Source: Pseudomonas brassicacearum
Lineage (GTDB): Bacteria > Pseudomonadota > Gammaproteobacteria > Pseudomonadales > Pseudomonadaceae
Direction of reading: 5' to 3'
DNA: 64,000 nucleotides
Assembly: GCF_009601685.2 (NCBI RefSeq)
Contig: NZ_CP045701.2
Location: 434,001 to 498,000, forward strand
Part shown: in pieces, positions 17,872 through 25,815 of the stretch
Layout: every line of letters starts with the position of its first letter
Numbering within the stretch: the stretch's first letter is position 1
Made by a program: the position numbers and the translations under genes
The notes under the pieces: model-generated
What the model was told of the DNA's origin: nothing
What the model saw: the letters and a program-made list of their open reading frames with translations, nothing else
Databases searched by the model: none

Positions 17872-18327
17872 TCAGGCGAAGCCGTTCTGCCGCCACGCTT
17901 CATAAACCGCCACCGCCACGGTGTTGGACAGGTTCAGGCTGCGGCAGCCTTCGCGCATCGGCAGGCGCAAGCGCTGGTCGGCGGGCAGGGCATCCAGCAC
18001 CTCGGCCGGCAGGCCACGGCTTTCCGGGCCGAACAGGAACGCATCGCCAGCGACGAAGCTGGCGTCATGGAACGGCCGCGAACCCTTGGTGGTGAACGCG
18101 AACAGGCGCGGATGCCCGAGGCTTTCCAGACAACTGGCAAGGTCGGCGTGACGCTGCAAGGTGGCATACTCGTGGTAGTCGAGGCCAGCTCGGCGCAGGC
18201 GCTTGTCGTCCATTTCGAAGCCCAGCGGTTCGATCAAATGCAGGTGGCAGCCGCTGTTGGCGCACAACCTGATGACATTGCCGGTATTCGGCGGAATTTC
18301 CGGTTGAAAAAGGATGACGTGAAACAT
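17872..18327 (-). CDS. trmL: tRNA (cytidine/uridine-34-2'-O)-methyltransferase TrmL
   Basis: A 151-residue SPOUT methyltransferase that methylates the ribose of the wobble base in tRNA-Leu species. The N-terminus MFHVILFQPEIPPNTGNVIRL and the C-terminal knot motifs FGPESRGLP and LRLPM...RSLNLSNTVAVAVYEAWRQ are intact. The short single-domain length is that of TrmL rather than TrmH. The start at 18327 shares two bases with the divergent small membrane-protein gene. Confidence 0.95.
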   Translation of the reverse strand: MFHVILFQPEIPPNTGNVIRLCANSGCHLHLIEPLGFEMDDKRLRRAGLDYHEYATLQRHADLASCLESLGHPRLFAFTTKGSRPFHDASFVAGDAFLFGPESRGLPAEVLDALPADQRLRLPMREGCRSLNLSNTVAVAVYEAWRQNGFA

Positions 18328-18766
18328 GCACGGCTCCGCAGATAAAGATGAGCGGCATTCTACGCTGCAAACCGACCGGCGTTCGAAGCTAATGCCTCGG
18401 GTGATGGGCTCGTTGGCGATCTTCGGGATGATGGTTGGCTTGATGATCGGCCGCCTGACCACGCCTGAACCGAGCGAGCTGCAGCAGGTCGAGGTGGCTG
18501 ATGGCGTGCTTGTCGCTTGGTTCAACAATGAACCCAAGCTCCATGGGGAAATCGTCGACGGCTCAGTGGCGCTGCTGTTCCAGGCAGAAGGTCGGCCGCA
18601 GAAGGGCCAGCTCAAGCTCAACGGCAAAGACGTGAACTGGCGGGTGCGCTTGAGTGACAAGGGGTTGTTGTTGATGCTGGTGGCGGCGCGTCCGTTGCGA
18701 GGAGAGTGGACCGGCAGCGAGGTCGATGACCGCTGGCGGCTGGAGGTCCGTCTCCAGGAGCAATAA
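18326..18766 (+). CDS. conserved small membrane protein of unknown function
   Basis: A 146-residue protein with a basic N-terminus, one membrane segment (about 25-42, GSLAIFGMMVGLMIGRL) and a soluble C-terminal beta-rich domain. No family with a known function was recognised; a gene at this place is conserved in Pseudomonas by memory (PA5126 position). The start could also be an in-frame ATG at 18392, just before the membrane segment, but AGGA precedes 18326. Its 3' end runs head-on into the NrsZ-like RNA on the other strand. Confidence 0.75.
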   Translation: MHGSADKDERHSTLQTDRRSKLMPRVMGSLAIFGMMVGLMIGRLTTPEPSELQQVEVADGVLVAWFNNEPKLHGEIVDGSVALLFQAEGRPQKGQLKLNGKDVNWRVRLSDKGLLLMLVAARPLRGEWTGSEVDDRWRLEVRLQEQ

Positions 18767-18963
18767 AAGAGGGAATCCCCGGCCTGCCTGTACCAAGGTC
18801 CCCAAAACGGGAGGGCTCACCGCGAAGGTTCAGCCCTGGTGTAAAGAAGGGAAACCTTGACCTGCCTGTATCAAGGCCCCCAAAACAGTGGGCTCGATGA
18901 GCCCGGTATAAAAGAGGGGAATCCCCGGCCTGCCTGTACCAAGGTCCCCGAAACTGGGTAGTG
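18763..18963 (-). ncRNA. nrsZ: NrsZ-like nitrogen-regulated small RNA with three internal repeats
   Basis: No protein is encoded between ntrC and the small membrane-protein gene. On the minus strand, a sigma54-type promoter (18974-18989) would start a transcript near 18963 that runs through three degenerate copies of a repeat (plus-strand 18908-18955, 18842-18886, 18764-18808; core CCTGCCTGTACCAAGG) and ends at GGGGATTCCC followed by TCTTTTATT. Each unit can form GGGGAUUCCCC-type hairpins. From memory, P. aeruginosa NrsZ (PA5125.1) lies just after ntrC, is sigma54/NtrC dependent, has repeated stem-loops and acts on rhlA. Position, promoter and repeats agree; exact ends are estimates. Confidence 0.75.
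18764..18955. repeat. three degenerate ~45-bp repeats inside the NrsZ-like RNA
   Basis: Copies at 18764-18808, 18842-18886 and 18908-18955 share TAAA(A)GAxGG, CCTGCCTGTAxCAAGG and CCCCxAAAC blocks; the first and third are nearly identical, the middle one has drifted. Spacers are 33 and 21 bases and are unrelated. Confidence 0.9.
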
Positions 18964-18973
18964 ATTGAGTTAT

Positions 18974-18989
18974 TGCAGGGGGCGTGCCA
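18974..18989 (-). promoter_or_regulatory. sigma54 promoter of the NrsZ-like RNA
   Basis: Minus strand reads TGGCACGCCCCCTGCA, which matches the sigma54 consensus TGGCACG-N4-TTGCA at all but one specified base, with GG-N10-GC spacing. No coding gene lies directly downstream, only the repeat-bearing RNA. Confidence 0.88.
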
Positions 18990-19026
18990 GTTTTAAATGG
19001 CTTGTCACAAATAATCTGCCGGTTAT

Positions 19027-19056
19027 GCGAAAAGCCCCGTATTTCGGGGCTTTTGC
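19027..19056. terminator. bidirectional rho-independent terminator after ntrBC
   Basis: Perfect 9-bp stem AAAGCCCCG / CGGGGCTTT with loop TATTT (19031-19053), with T runs on both strands. On the minus strand it ends ntrBC transcripts just before the NrsZ-like promoter. Confidence 0.88.
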
Positions 19057-19130
19057 TTTTATGTGGGCTGGTTTTTGCGTGGCGGGCCGATGGGGCCGGA
19101 CTTGGGCGCATGAGCAATTGCGGTTCGCCG

Positions 19131-19147
19131 TGCATTGAAGCGGTGCA
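19131..19147. promoter_or_regulatory. NtrC-like binding site (enhancer) upstream of the NrsZ-like promoter
   Basis: TGCATTGAAGCGGTGCA fits the NtrC palindrome TGCACC-N5-GGTGCA with two mismatches. It lies about 140 bp upstream of the -24 box, a normal enhancer distance. Confidence 0.65.
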
Positions 19148-19162
19148 TGGAGCCTTTAAAAG

Positions 19163-19268
19163 CATCGTCGGATCGCCGCCCGGAGCAAGCTCGCTCCCAC
19201 AGGGTTCAGTGGTGTTCACGCGCTCGCGAACACTGAAAATCCATTGTGGGAGCGAGCTTGCTCGCGAT
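19163..19268. repeat. REP pair, tail-to-tail
   Basis: GAGCAAGCTCGCTCCCAC (19183-19200) faces GTGGGAGCGAGCTTGCTCGC (19243-19262). The first 38 bases are the same as 11036-11073. Located just after ntrC. Confidence 0.88.
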
Positions 19269-19303
19269 GGGGCCTTCAAATTCAGCCAAGGGCTAAAGGC
19301 CGA

Positions 19304-20740
19304 TCAGCCCTCATCCCCGTCATCATCATCCCCACCGTCGACCTTCATCCCCAATTCCTTGATCTTGCGGGTCAAGGTATTGCGGCCCCAGCCCAGCAGT
19401 ACCGCCGCGTCGCGGCGGCGGCCGGCGGTGTGCTTGAGGGCGGTTTCGATCATGATCCGCTCGAAGGCCGGCACGGCGCTGTCCAAAAGGCTCGACTGGC
19501 CGCGGGACAGGGCCTGGTCGGCCCACTGGCGCAGGGCTTGCTCCCAGTTGGTCACCGGGGCCGAATCCTGCGGCAGGCTCAACAGCTCTGGCGGCAGGTC
19601 GCTGATGTGCACTTCGCGACCCGAAGCCATCACCGTGATCCAGCGGCAGGTGTTCTCCAGCTGACGCACGTTGCCCGGCCACGGCAGGTTCTTGAGGTAT
19701 TCCTCGGTTTCGCTCTTGAGCAACTTGGGCTCGACCGCCAGTTCCTGGGCCGCGCGGCTGAGGAAGTGCCGGGCCAGGGTCGGGATGTCTTCGCGACGGT
19801 CCGCCAGGCGTGGGATATGAATGCGGATCACGTTCAGGCGATGGAACAAGTCCTCACGGAATTTGCCGGCGTGGACCAGGGTTTCCAGGTTCTGGTGGGT
19901 CGCGGCGATGATGCGCACGTCCACTTTGACCGGCGTATGACCGCCCACCCGGTAGAACTCGCCATCGGCCAGCACGCGCAGCAAGCGGGTCTGGGTGTCC
20001 GCCGGCATGTCGCCGATTTCGTCGAGGAACAACGTGCCGCCGTCGGCTTGCTCGAAACGCCCGCGCCGCAGGTTGGCCGCGCCGGTGAACGCACCTTTTT
20101 CGTGGCCGAACAGCTCGGACTCCATCAGGTCCTTGGGAATCGCCGCCATGTTCAGCGCGATGAACGGCGATGCCGCCCGTGGGCTGTGGCGGTGCAGGGC
20201 GTGGGCCACCAGTTCTTTACCGGTGCCCGACTCGCCGTTGATCAGTACGGTGATGTTGGAGTGGCTCAGGCGCCCGATGGCGCGAAACACTTCCTGCATC
20301 GCCGGCGCTTCACCGATGATTTCCGGGGTACGGGCCAGGGCTGGCACCTCTTCCATGCCCTGTTGTTCCTGGGCATGTTGATTGGCGCGCTTGACCAGCG
20401 ACACCGCTTCATCGACGTCGAAGGGCTTGGGCAGGTATTCGAAAGCGCCGCCCTGGTAGGACGCCACGGCGCTGTCCAGGTCGGAATGGGCGGTCATGAT
20501 GATCACCGGCAGCCGCGGATGCTGTTCGCGAATCCGCGCCAGCAGGTCCAGGCCGCTGGCGCCAGGCATGCGGATGTCGGAGATGATGACGTCCGGTTGC
20601 TGACGCGCCAGGCGACTCATCACCCCATCGGCGCTGTCGAAGCTCTGGGTGGTCATGCCTTCCTGTTGCAAGGCTTTTTCCAGGACCCAACGGATAGAAC
20701 GGTCGTCATCGACGATCCACACGGTTTCACTACGGCTCAT
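19304..20740 (-). CDS. ntrC: nitrogen regulation response regulator NtrC
   Basis: Activator of sigma54 promoters under nitrogen limitation. The 478-residue protein has a receiver domain with phospho-site Asp55 ([10 protein letters not shown]), an AAA+ domain with Walker A GESGTGKE at 169-176 and the sigma54-contact loop GAFTGA at 216-221, and a Fis-type helix-turn-helix at the C-terminus ([24 protein letters not shown]). It overlaps ntrB by four bases. Likely targets in this window are glnA, its own operon, the NrsZ-like RNA and, jointly with CbrB, hut. Confidence 0.97.
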   Translation of the reverse strand: MSRSETVWIVDDDRSIRWVLEKALQQEGMTTQSFDSADGVMSRLARQQPDVIISDIRMPGASGLDLLARIREQHPRLPVIIMTAHSDLDSAVASYQGGAFEYLPKPFDVDEAVSLVKRANQHAQEQQGMEEVPALARTPEIIGEAPAMQEVFRAIGRLSHSNITVLINGESGTGKELVAHALHRHSPRAASPFIALNMAAIPKDLMESELFGHEKGAFTGAANLRRGRFEQADGGTLFLDEIGDMPADTQTRLLRVLADGEFYRVGGHTPVKVDVRIIAATHQNLETLVHAGKFREDLFHRLNVIRIHIPRLADRREDIPTLARHFLSRAAQELAVEPKLLKSETEEYLKNLPWPGNVRQLENTCRWITVMASGREVHISDLPPELLSLPQDSAPVTNWEQALRQWADQALSRGQSSLLDSAVPAFERIMIETALKHTAGRRRDAAVLLGWGRNTLTRKIKELGMKVDGGDDDDGDEG

Positions 20741-21822
20741 GTCGATGTGGCTCCTTGTTCCAGTGGCAGGAAGATCGAGAAAGTGGTGTGGCCGGGGTGG
20801 CTTTCACATTCGATCAAGCCCTGATGCTGACTAATGATGTTCTGGGTAATGGCCAGGCCCAGCCCGGTACCGTCCGGGCGGCCGCTGACCATGGGAAAGA
20901 AAATGGTTTCCTGCAGTTCGGCAGGGATGCCCGGGCCGTTGTCGATGATTTCGATCTTGGTCACCAGGCGATGGCGAACATGGCCGATGGTGAACTGGCG
21001 CATGGCGCGGGTGCGCAGGCTGATGCGGCCCAGGCGCAGCTCGTTCTGGCTGCTGATAGCTTGCATCGCGTTGCGCACGATGTTCAGCACGGCCTGGATC
21101 ATCTGTTCGCGGTCGATCAAGACATCGGGAATGCTCGGGTCATAGTCGCGCACCAACGAGATGCAACCCTGGCTTTCGGCTTCCACGAGGCTGCCGACAC
21201 GCTCCAGCACTTCGTGGACGTTGCACATCGCCAGCGATGGCAGCTTGTTCGAGCCGAGCATGCGGTCCACCAGGTTCCGTAGGCGGTCGGCTTCTTCGAT
21301 GATGACGTTGGTGTAGTCCTTGAGGCTTTCTTCCGGCAGTTCGCGGGCCAGCAATTGCGCCGCGCCACGAATCCCGCCGAGGGGGTTCTTGATCTCGTGG
21401 GCCAGGCCGCGCACCAGCATCTTGCTGGTTTCCTGCTTGGACAATTGCGCTTCTTCCTTGGTGATCCTCAGCAGGCGATCACGCGGGTGGACTTCCAGCA
21501 GCAGCAGGGTGGCGCCGTTGTTCAGGATCGGTGTAACCGCGTAATCCACGGTCAGGGTCTGGCCGGTCAGCGCGGTGAGCATCGCTTCGCGCTTGGTGAA
21601 CGGATGGGCTTGTTCCACCGCCTGGCGCAAGGAGTTGAGCGCTTCAGCGGATTCGGTGAACAACTCGCTGATGAACTGCCCGTGGCTGCGCTGGCCACTG
21701 ACGGCCAGGAGCATCTCTGCCGCCGGGTTCATGTACTCGAGGCGCAGTTCGGCATCGAGCAGGATGGTCGCGGTGGTGAGGTTGTCGAGCAGCAAGCGGT
21801 GTAGTGCGTCGCTAATGGTCAT
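20737..21822 (-). CDS. ntrB: nitrogen regulation sensor kinase NtrB
   Basis: A 361-residue cytoplasmic histidine kinase/phosphatase that sets NtrC phosphorylation in response to PII. Order: PAS domain (about 5-115), HisKA with His142 in AHEIKNPLGGIRGAAQLL, and HATPase with DNGPGIP and GTGLGLAI. There are no membrane segments. Start 21822 (MTISDALH) is preferred over an in-frame ATG 42 nt earlier; AGGT precedes it. A sigma54-type promoter and NtrC-like site lie upstream, so ntrBC is probably self-regulated. Confidence 0.97.
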   Translation of the reverse strand: MTISDALHRLLLDNLTTATILLDAELRLEYMNPAAEMLLAVSGQRSHGQFISELFTESAEALNSLRQAVEQAHPFTKREAMLTALTGQTLTVDYAVTPILNNGATLLLLEVHPRDRLLRITKEEAQLSKQETSKMLVRGLAHEIKNPLGGIRGAAQLLARELPEESLKDYTNVIIEEADRLRNLVDRMLGSNKLPSLAMCNVHEVLERVGSLVEAESQGCISLVRDYDPSIPDVLIDREQMIQAVLNIVRNAMQAISSQNELRLGRISLRTRAMRQFTIGHVRHRLVTKIEIIDNGPGIPAELQETIFFPMVSGRPDGTGLGLAITQNIISQHQGLIECESHPGHTTFSIFLPLEQGATST

Positions 21823-21900
21823 CAGGACCTCTTTTGGAGCGTAGCAACTGGGGATCGGTCCCAAATTGCGCGCGCGATTGATGCGCTGTTGCTAGGAAAA

Positions 21901-21916
21901 TGCAAAAACCAAACCA
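21901..21916 (-). promoter_or_regulatory. sigma54-type promoter of ntrBC
   Basis: Minus strand TGGTTTGGTTTTTGCA keeps the invariant GG-N10-GC spacing and a perfect TTGCA -12 half; the -24 half is TGGTTTG instead of TGGCACG. A start site would fall near 21890, about 70 bases before ntrB. Confidence 0.6.
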
Positions 21917-22044
21917 AGGCTCCGAAAAGAAGCGTTTAGAGCCTCAAAAGGGTGTTTTTCGCCCTGTCGCGTGGCGTTCTGCCAGCTTCTTCGGGTACTT
22001 TCGAACCAAAATGGGTTTGGAAACTGAGTAGCGTGCAAGGCTTT

Positions 22045-22061
22045 GCACCAATATAGTGCGC
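22045..22061. promoter_or_regulatory. NtrC-like binding site upstream of ntrBC
   Basis: TGCACCAATATAGTGCG fits TGCACC-N5-GGTGCA with two mismatches in the second arm and lies about 130 bp upstream of the sigma54-type box. It is just after the end of the DUF4124 gene. Confidence 0.65.
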
Positions 22062-22075
22062 CAGCCTGAGCGACA

Positions 22076-22699
22076 TCAGAAGAACGGCAAGATGCTGCTT
22101 TTTTCTTCTTCAGGCTTTTCGGCGAGGGGGCACTCGGGGCGTTGACCGTAATCGGCCGTGGCGCAGGGTTTGATGCGGCGCTTTTGCGCCAGGGACATGC
22201 GTTGCATATGGAAGGGCTGGTTGGCGGTGCGTTCGACGATCCGGTCCTGCTCATCGAGGATTTCTGCCGCCAGGTGATGGGTGCCTCGATCAATGTTGTT
22301 CAAGGCAAACACCGGGCTCGGCCCCGCCTCGCCCGTCGGCTGGCCGTCGAGCAGCAGGCGGTAGCGGTGGCCTTTTTTCAGGCCGGGTTCGCTGGTGACG
22401 CTGACGATCAGTTCGCCTGCGGTGCTGCGAATCGTGGCGTCCGGCTCGGGTATCAACAGTCGGAGCATTTCGTAATGAAACAGGGGCTCGGGCCGGGTTT
22501 CGGTCGTGGGCGCCGAGGTTGTGTCCAGGGGCGGCGCCGGCATCCGGTTGCTGGGCGGCAGTTGGACTTTCTTCGCATTGCCGGGGCGCGGTTGATCGGT
22601 GAAGACGCGATTACCCTGGGCATCGATGTAGGTGTAGACCTGCGCCACCCCAGGCAGCGCCGCCAGCGTCAGGCTAAGCGCGAGCAACCAGCGGATCAT
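22076..22699 (-). CDS. DUF4124 domain-containing exported protein
   Basis: A 207-residue exported protein: signal peptide (1-19), then the DUF4124 module with its signature VYTYIDAQGNRVFTDQPRPGNAKKVQLPP, a Pro/Thr-rich linker, and a C-terminal immunoglobulin-like region (about 85-165) as in glycosyl-hydrolase-linked domains. A basic Cys-containing tail follows. No function is known. Its start overlaps the stop of the upstream DUF4124 gene by four bases, so the two paralogues are coupled. It lies between glnA and ntrB. Confidence 0.85.
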   Translation of the reverse strand: MIRWLLALSLTLAALPGVAQVYTYIDAQGNRVFTDQPRPGNAKKVQLPPSNRMPAPPLDTTSAPTTETRPEPLFHYEMLRLLIPEPDATIRSTAGELIVSVTSEPGLKKGHRYRLLLDGQPTGEAGPSPVFALNNIDRGTHHLAAEILDEQDRIVERTANQPFHMQRMSLAQKRRIKPCATADYGQRPECPLAEKPEEEKSSILPFF

Positions 22700-23214
22700 G
22701 GCTGGTGCACCCGCTGCACGGTGAAGGTCACGGTTTCGCTCTGTTGCACGAGCGTGTCCCCGTCGATGACTTGAACCGCCAGGCTGTGCTCGCCCCGATC
22801 GATGTTCACCAATTGCAGGCGCGGCACGTTGGACGGCTGGCCGTAGGGTTGGCCATCCAGCAGCAGCCGGAACAGATGCGGGCTGCGCAGGCGCGGTTGA
22901 GCCCGCACGCCGACGGTGAAGGTGCCATTGTTGGCACGCAGGGCTTGCTCAGTGGGGATGTCCGTCAGTTCGAGTATCTCGTAGGCATCGCGCGGCTCGT
23001 CGCTGTTCGCGGGGGCTGGTGGTGTGTCCGGGCTGGCGGGGGATTGGCGTTCGATGCTGTTGAGTGGCGGCAACTCCACCGTCTGGGCCGGTACGCCTTG
23101 GGGTGGCTGGTTGCTGTAGGCGGTGTTGCCGTCAGCGTCGGTGTACTTGTAGATCTGCGCGGCGGCTGGCAGTGCCAGCAGCAGCAACAGAATGATTGAA
23201 AAACCACGACCCAT
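22696..23214 (-). CDS. DUF4124 domain-containing exported protein (paralogue)
   Basis: A 172-residue paralogue of the next gene: signal peptide (1-19, MGRGFSIILLLLLALPAAA), DUF4124 module with IYKYTDADGNTAYSNQPPQG, Pro-rich linker, and an immunoglobulin-like C-terminal part (LFRLLLDGQPYG... matching YRLLLDGQPTG in its neighbour). Tandem duplication is the simple explanation. Secreted or periplasmic; function unknown. Confidence 0.85.
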   Translation of the reverse strand: MGRGFSIILLLLLALPAAAQIYKYTDADGNTAYSNQPPQGVPAQTVELPPLNSIERQSPASPDTPPAPANSDEPRDAYEILELTDIPTEQALRANNGTFTVGVRAQPRLRSPHLFRLLLDGQPYGQPSNVPRLQLVNIDRGEHSLAVQVIDGDTLVQQSETVTFTVQRVHQP

Positions 23215-23302
23215 GGAAAATCGACCGAAAACGAAAAGTGATGGGTTGCAGCATAGGCCAGGGCGGAGGGTTGGCCCAGTTGTTGTGTTGCATGCGCCTC
23301 CT

Positions 23303-23388
23303 GTGGGAGCGGGCTTGCTCGAGAAGGCGGGGTGCCAGTCGCTGAGGTGTTGAATGTGCTGGCCTCATCGCGAGCAAGCTCGCCCACA
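23303..23388. repeat. REP pair with one damaged arm
   Basis: GTGGGAGCGGGCTTGCTCGA and the inverted CGCGAGCAAGCTCGCCCAC. The second arm has lost two bases (CTCGCCCAC instead of CTCGCTCCCAC). Confidence 0.8.
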
Positions 23389-23395
23389 GGGGGCC

Positions 23396-23959
23396 TCAGG
23401 ATTTTGTGGAGATGCACAGCTCTCCGGTCGCCCGGATCAGGGCGAGCCGGTGCACCGGGTGCTGCTTGTTGTGGTGGGTTGCCTGGGCCAGCCATTGCGG
23501 GCACTGCGGGTCGGTGCGGTAGGGGGCGAAGTCGGCCAGTTGTTGCAGCAGGCGTTTTTGCAGTCGGTCGAGTTGCGGGCGGATCTGTCCCACCAGGTCC
23601 GGGCGTGGGAGGTCCGGGGCCTTGCCGTCCAGGGCCCAGTCGGACAGGTTGATGTACTGCACCATTTTGTTGGCTTCAATTTGGGCGGCGAAAAAAGCTT
23701 CCACGGTTTCGCCACTGAGCTTGTAGGTCGGCGCCTGGGCAACGGCGGCGGCAATGACTTCTCGCTCGCGCTGACGGTCTTCTACCGCTTTATGGCTGTC
23801 CCATTTGCTCAGCGCCACTTGATCGGCGAGGGCCAGGCGTTCGCCAATGGCGTTAAGCAGCGGGGTAAGGGCCTCAGGGGCGGGCGTCGAGGCGGCTTCG
23901 GCGGTGGGGGCCAGCAGCGCGGCGGACAGGGCAAGGCAGAGCTTGAAGCGTGAAGTCAT
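23396..23959 (-). CDS. secreted chorismate mutase (AroQ gamma class)
   Basis: A 187-residue exported protein. After a signal peptide (1-22, ending AEA) comes an all-helical AroQ domain with the substrate Arg-Lys pattern (AIGERLALADQVALSKWDSHKAVEDRQREREVI, about 37-69), and a C-terminal region with two Cys that could pair. This is the periplasmic gamma class that turns chorismate to prephenate outside the cytoplasm; P. aeruginosa has such an enzyme. Physiological role is unclear. Single gene between glnA and the DUF4124 pair. Confidence 0.88.
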   Translation of the reverse strand: MTSRFKLCLALSAALLAPTAEAASTPAPEALTPLLNAIGERLALADQVALSKWDSHKAVEDRQREREVIAAAVAQAPTYKLSGETVEAFFAAQIEANKMVQYINLSDWALDGKAPDLPRPDLVGQIRPQLDRLQKRLLQQLADFAPYRTDPQCPQWLAQATHHNKQHPVHRLALIRATGELCISTKS

Positions 23960-24019
23960 GGGCAGTCTCGTCTTCAGTGGAGGAGCAACGAGGCATCATG
24001 CACGTAACCTGCGCGCATA

Positions 24020-24050
24020 AAAAAGGCCTCCCGAAGGAGGCCTCTTTTTA
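24020..24050. terminator. bidirectional rho-independent terminator after glnA
   Basis: Perfect 8-bp stem AGGCCTCC / GGAGGCCT with CGAA loop (24024-24043), A run before and T run after. Confidence 0.92.
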
Positions 24051-24080
24051 TTCACGCCGTGCGTGGCGGCGTTTACTGGA

Positions 24081-25487
24081 TCAGCAGCTGTAGTACAGCT
24101 CGTATTCCAGTGGGTGAACGAAGGTGCGAACCTTGATTTCTTCTTCGCTTTTCAGTGCGATGTAAGCGTCGATGAAGTCATCGCTGAATACGCCGCCCTT
24201 GGTCAGGAAGGCGCGGCCCTTGTCCAGCTCTTCCAGGGCTTCTTTCAGGCTGCCGCACACCTGTGGGATTTCCTTGGCCTCTTCAGGCGGCAGGTCATAC
24301 AGGTTTTTGTCAGCGGCATCGCCAGGGTGGATCTTGTTCTGGATACCGTCCAGACCGGCCATCATCAGTGCGGCGAAGGCCAGGTACGGGTTGGCAGCCG
24401 GATCCGGGAAACGCGCTTCGATACGGCGGGCTTTAGGGCTGTTCACGTAAGGAATACGGATCGAGGCGGAACGGTTGCGAGCCGAGTAGGCCAGCATGAC
24501 CGGGGCTTCGAAGCCAGGTACCAGACGCTTGTAGGAGTTGGTCGACGGGTTGGTGAAGCCGTTCAGGGCCTTACCGTGCTTGATGATACCGCCGATGAAG
24601 TACAGGGCGGTGTCCGACAGGCCGGCATAGCCTTCGCCTGCGAAGGTGTTCTTGCCGTCTTTGGAGATCGACATGTGAACGTGCATGCCCGAACCGTTGT
24701 CGCCATACAGAGGCTTGGGCATGAAGGTCGCGGTGCGGCCGAAGGCATCGGCAACGTTGTGTACGCAGTACTTCAGGGTCTGGACTTCGTCAGCCTTCTT
24801 GACCAGCGTGTTGAATTTCACGCCGATTTCGTTCTGGCCGGCAGTTGCCACTTCGTGGTGGTGAACTTCGACGGTCTGGCCCATTTCTTCCAGTGCGTTG
24901 CACATGGAGGTACGGATTTCGTGGTCGAAATCGAACGGTGGAACCGGGAAGTAGCCGCCCTTGATACCTGGGCGGTGGCCTTTGTTGCCGCCTTCCACGT
25001 CCTGGTCGGACATCCACGAACCTTGTTCGGAGAAGATCTTGAACATGGAGCCGGAGATATCGGACTTGAACTTGACCGAGTCGAAGATGAAGAACTCAGG
25101 CTCAGGACCGAAGAAAGCGGTATCGCCGATACCGGTGGACTTCAGGTATTCCTCGGCGCGGTGGGCGATGGCGCGTGGGTCGCGGTCATAGCCTTGCATG
25201 GTCGAAGGTTCGATGATGTCGCAGACCAGGATCAGGGTCGGCTCTTCGGTGAACGGGTCCAGGACGGCCGTTTCGTCGTCCGGCATCAGGATCATGTCGG
25301 AGGCTTCGATGCCTTTCCAGCCGGAGATGGAGGAGCCGTCGAACATTTTCCCGATTTCAAAGAATTCGTCGTCCAGCGCATCACGGGCCGGCATGGTCAC
25401 GTGATGTTGAGTACCTTTGGTGTCAGTGAAGCGCAGATCAATCCACTTGACGTCATGATCTTTGATGAGTTGAACCGACTTCGACAT
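24081..25487 (-). CDS. glnA: type I glutamine synthetase
   Basis: Makes glutamine from glutamate, ammonia and ATP; the main ammonia-assimilating enzyme. The 468-residue protein has the GSI motifs [10 protein letters not shown], the ATP/ammonia region and the adenylylation site Tyr in [16 protein letters not shown] (about residue 397), so it is of the GSI-beta type controlled by GlnE. A GGAGG lies just before the ATG. The 328-base gap upstream holds a sigma54-type promoter and an NtrC-like site on this strand and the thiI promoter on the other. Confidence 0.98.
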   Translation of the reverse strand: MSKSVQLIKDHDVKWIDLRFTDTKGTQHHVTMPARDALDDEFFEIGKMFDGSSISGWKGIEASDMILMPDDETAVLDPFTEEPTLILVCDIIEPSTMQGYDRDPRAIAHRAEEYLKSTGIGDTAFFGPEPEFFIFDSVKFKSDISGSMFKIFSEQGSWMSDQDVEGGNKGHRPGIKGGYFPVPPFDFDHEIRTSMCNALEEMGQTVEVHHHEVATAGQNEIGVKFNTLVKKADEVQTLKYCVHNVADAFGRTATFMPKPLYGDNGSGMHVHMSISKDGKNTFAGEGYAGLSDTALYFIGGIIKHGKALNGFTNPSTNSYKRLVPGFEAPVMLAYSARNRSASIRIPYVNSPKARRIEARFPDPAANPYLAFAALMMAGLDGIQNKIHPGDAADKNLYDLPPEEAKEIPQVCGSLKEALEELDKGRAFLTKGGVFSDDFIDAYIALKSEEEIKVRTFVHPLEYELYYSC

Positions 25488-25589
25488 ATGTCCTCCGGGT
25501 GGCTTCGGGCGGGTAGTGGAGTGCCCTTAGATATGGGTGATGCCGGCGCGAATACTCTGCCAAGGCAACCTGCCTCACAAGGGAGCAAA

Positions 25590-25607
25590 TTGCATGCCAG
25601 TGCCCCA
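25590..25607 (-). promoter_or_regulatory. sigma54-type promoter of glnA
   Basis: Minus strand GGGGCACTGGCATGCA holds GG-N10-GC with a TGCA -12 half. A start near 25580 would give a leader of about 95 bases. The NtrC-like site at 25703 and the gene's known control support it; the -24 half is not a good match. Confidence 0.6.
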
Positions 25608-25702
25608 GCATGGGTTTTTTGCACCAAATCCACGCTTTTAAAGGCATCAATCAAAGATTGCCAGACAATAACGCACTGCAATGTGGCGTCGTCAATGGAT
25701 AA

Positions 25703-25719
25703 TGACCTGTTTTGGTGCA
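25703..25719. promoter_or_regulatory. NtrC-like binding site upstream of glnA
   Basis: TGACCTGTTTTGGTGCA: the right arm GGTGCA is perfect, the left arm TGACCT matches four of six. It lies about 100 bp upstream of the sigma54-type -24. A lone TGCACC half-site occurs at 25620. Confidence 0.55.
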
Positions 25720-25745
25720 TGCAAAACCATCTGCACATAAACTGG

Positions 25746-25773
25746 TTAAACCTTGAGCAATTTCCGCTATAAT
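25746..25773 (+). promoter_or_regulatory. sigma70 promoter of thiI
   Basis: A perfect -10 TATAAT at 25768-25773, with a weak -35 (TTAAAC at 25746, 16-bp spacer), 43 bases before the thiI start. Confidence 0.5.
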
Positions 25774-25815
25774 CCGCGCCCCCCTTTTTCGGCTGGCCGT
25801 TCGCGCGCTGTTTTC

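Noticed and set aside
18764-18955. Three spaced repeats as a possible small CRISPR array
   Set aside because: Repeats are degenerate, the spacers have unequal lengths (33 and 21), there are no cas genes, and a sigma54 promoter reads through them. An sRNA explains them better.
21842-22293. Minus-strand reading frame spanning the DUF4124 end and the ntrB leader
   Set aside because: It overlaps the DUF4124 gene in another frame, has no family match, and the part outside carries the ntrB control sites.
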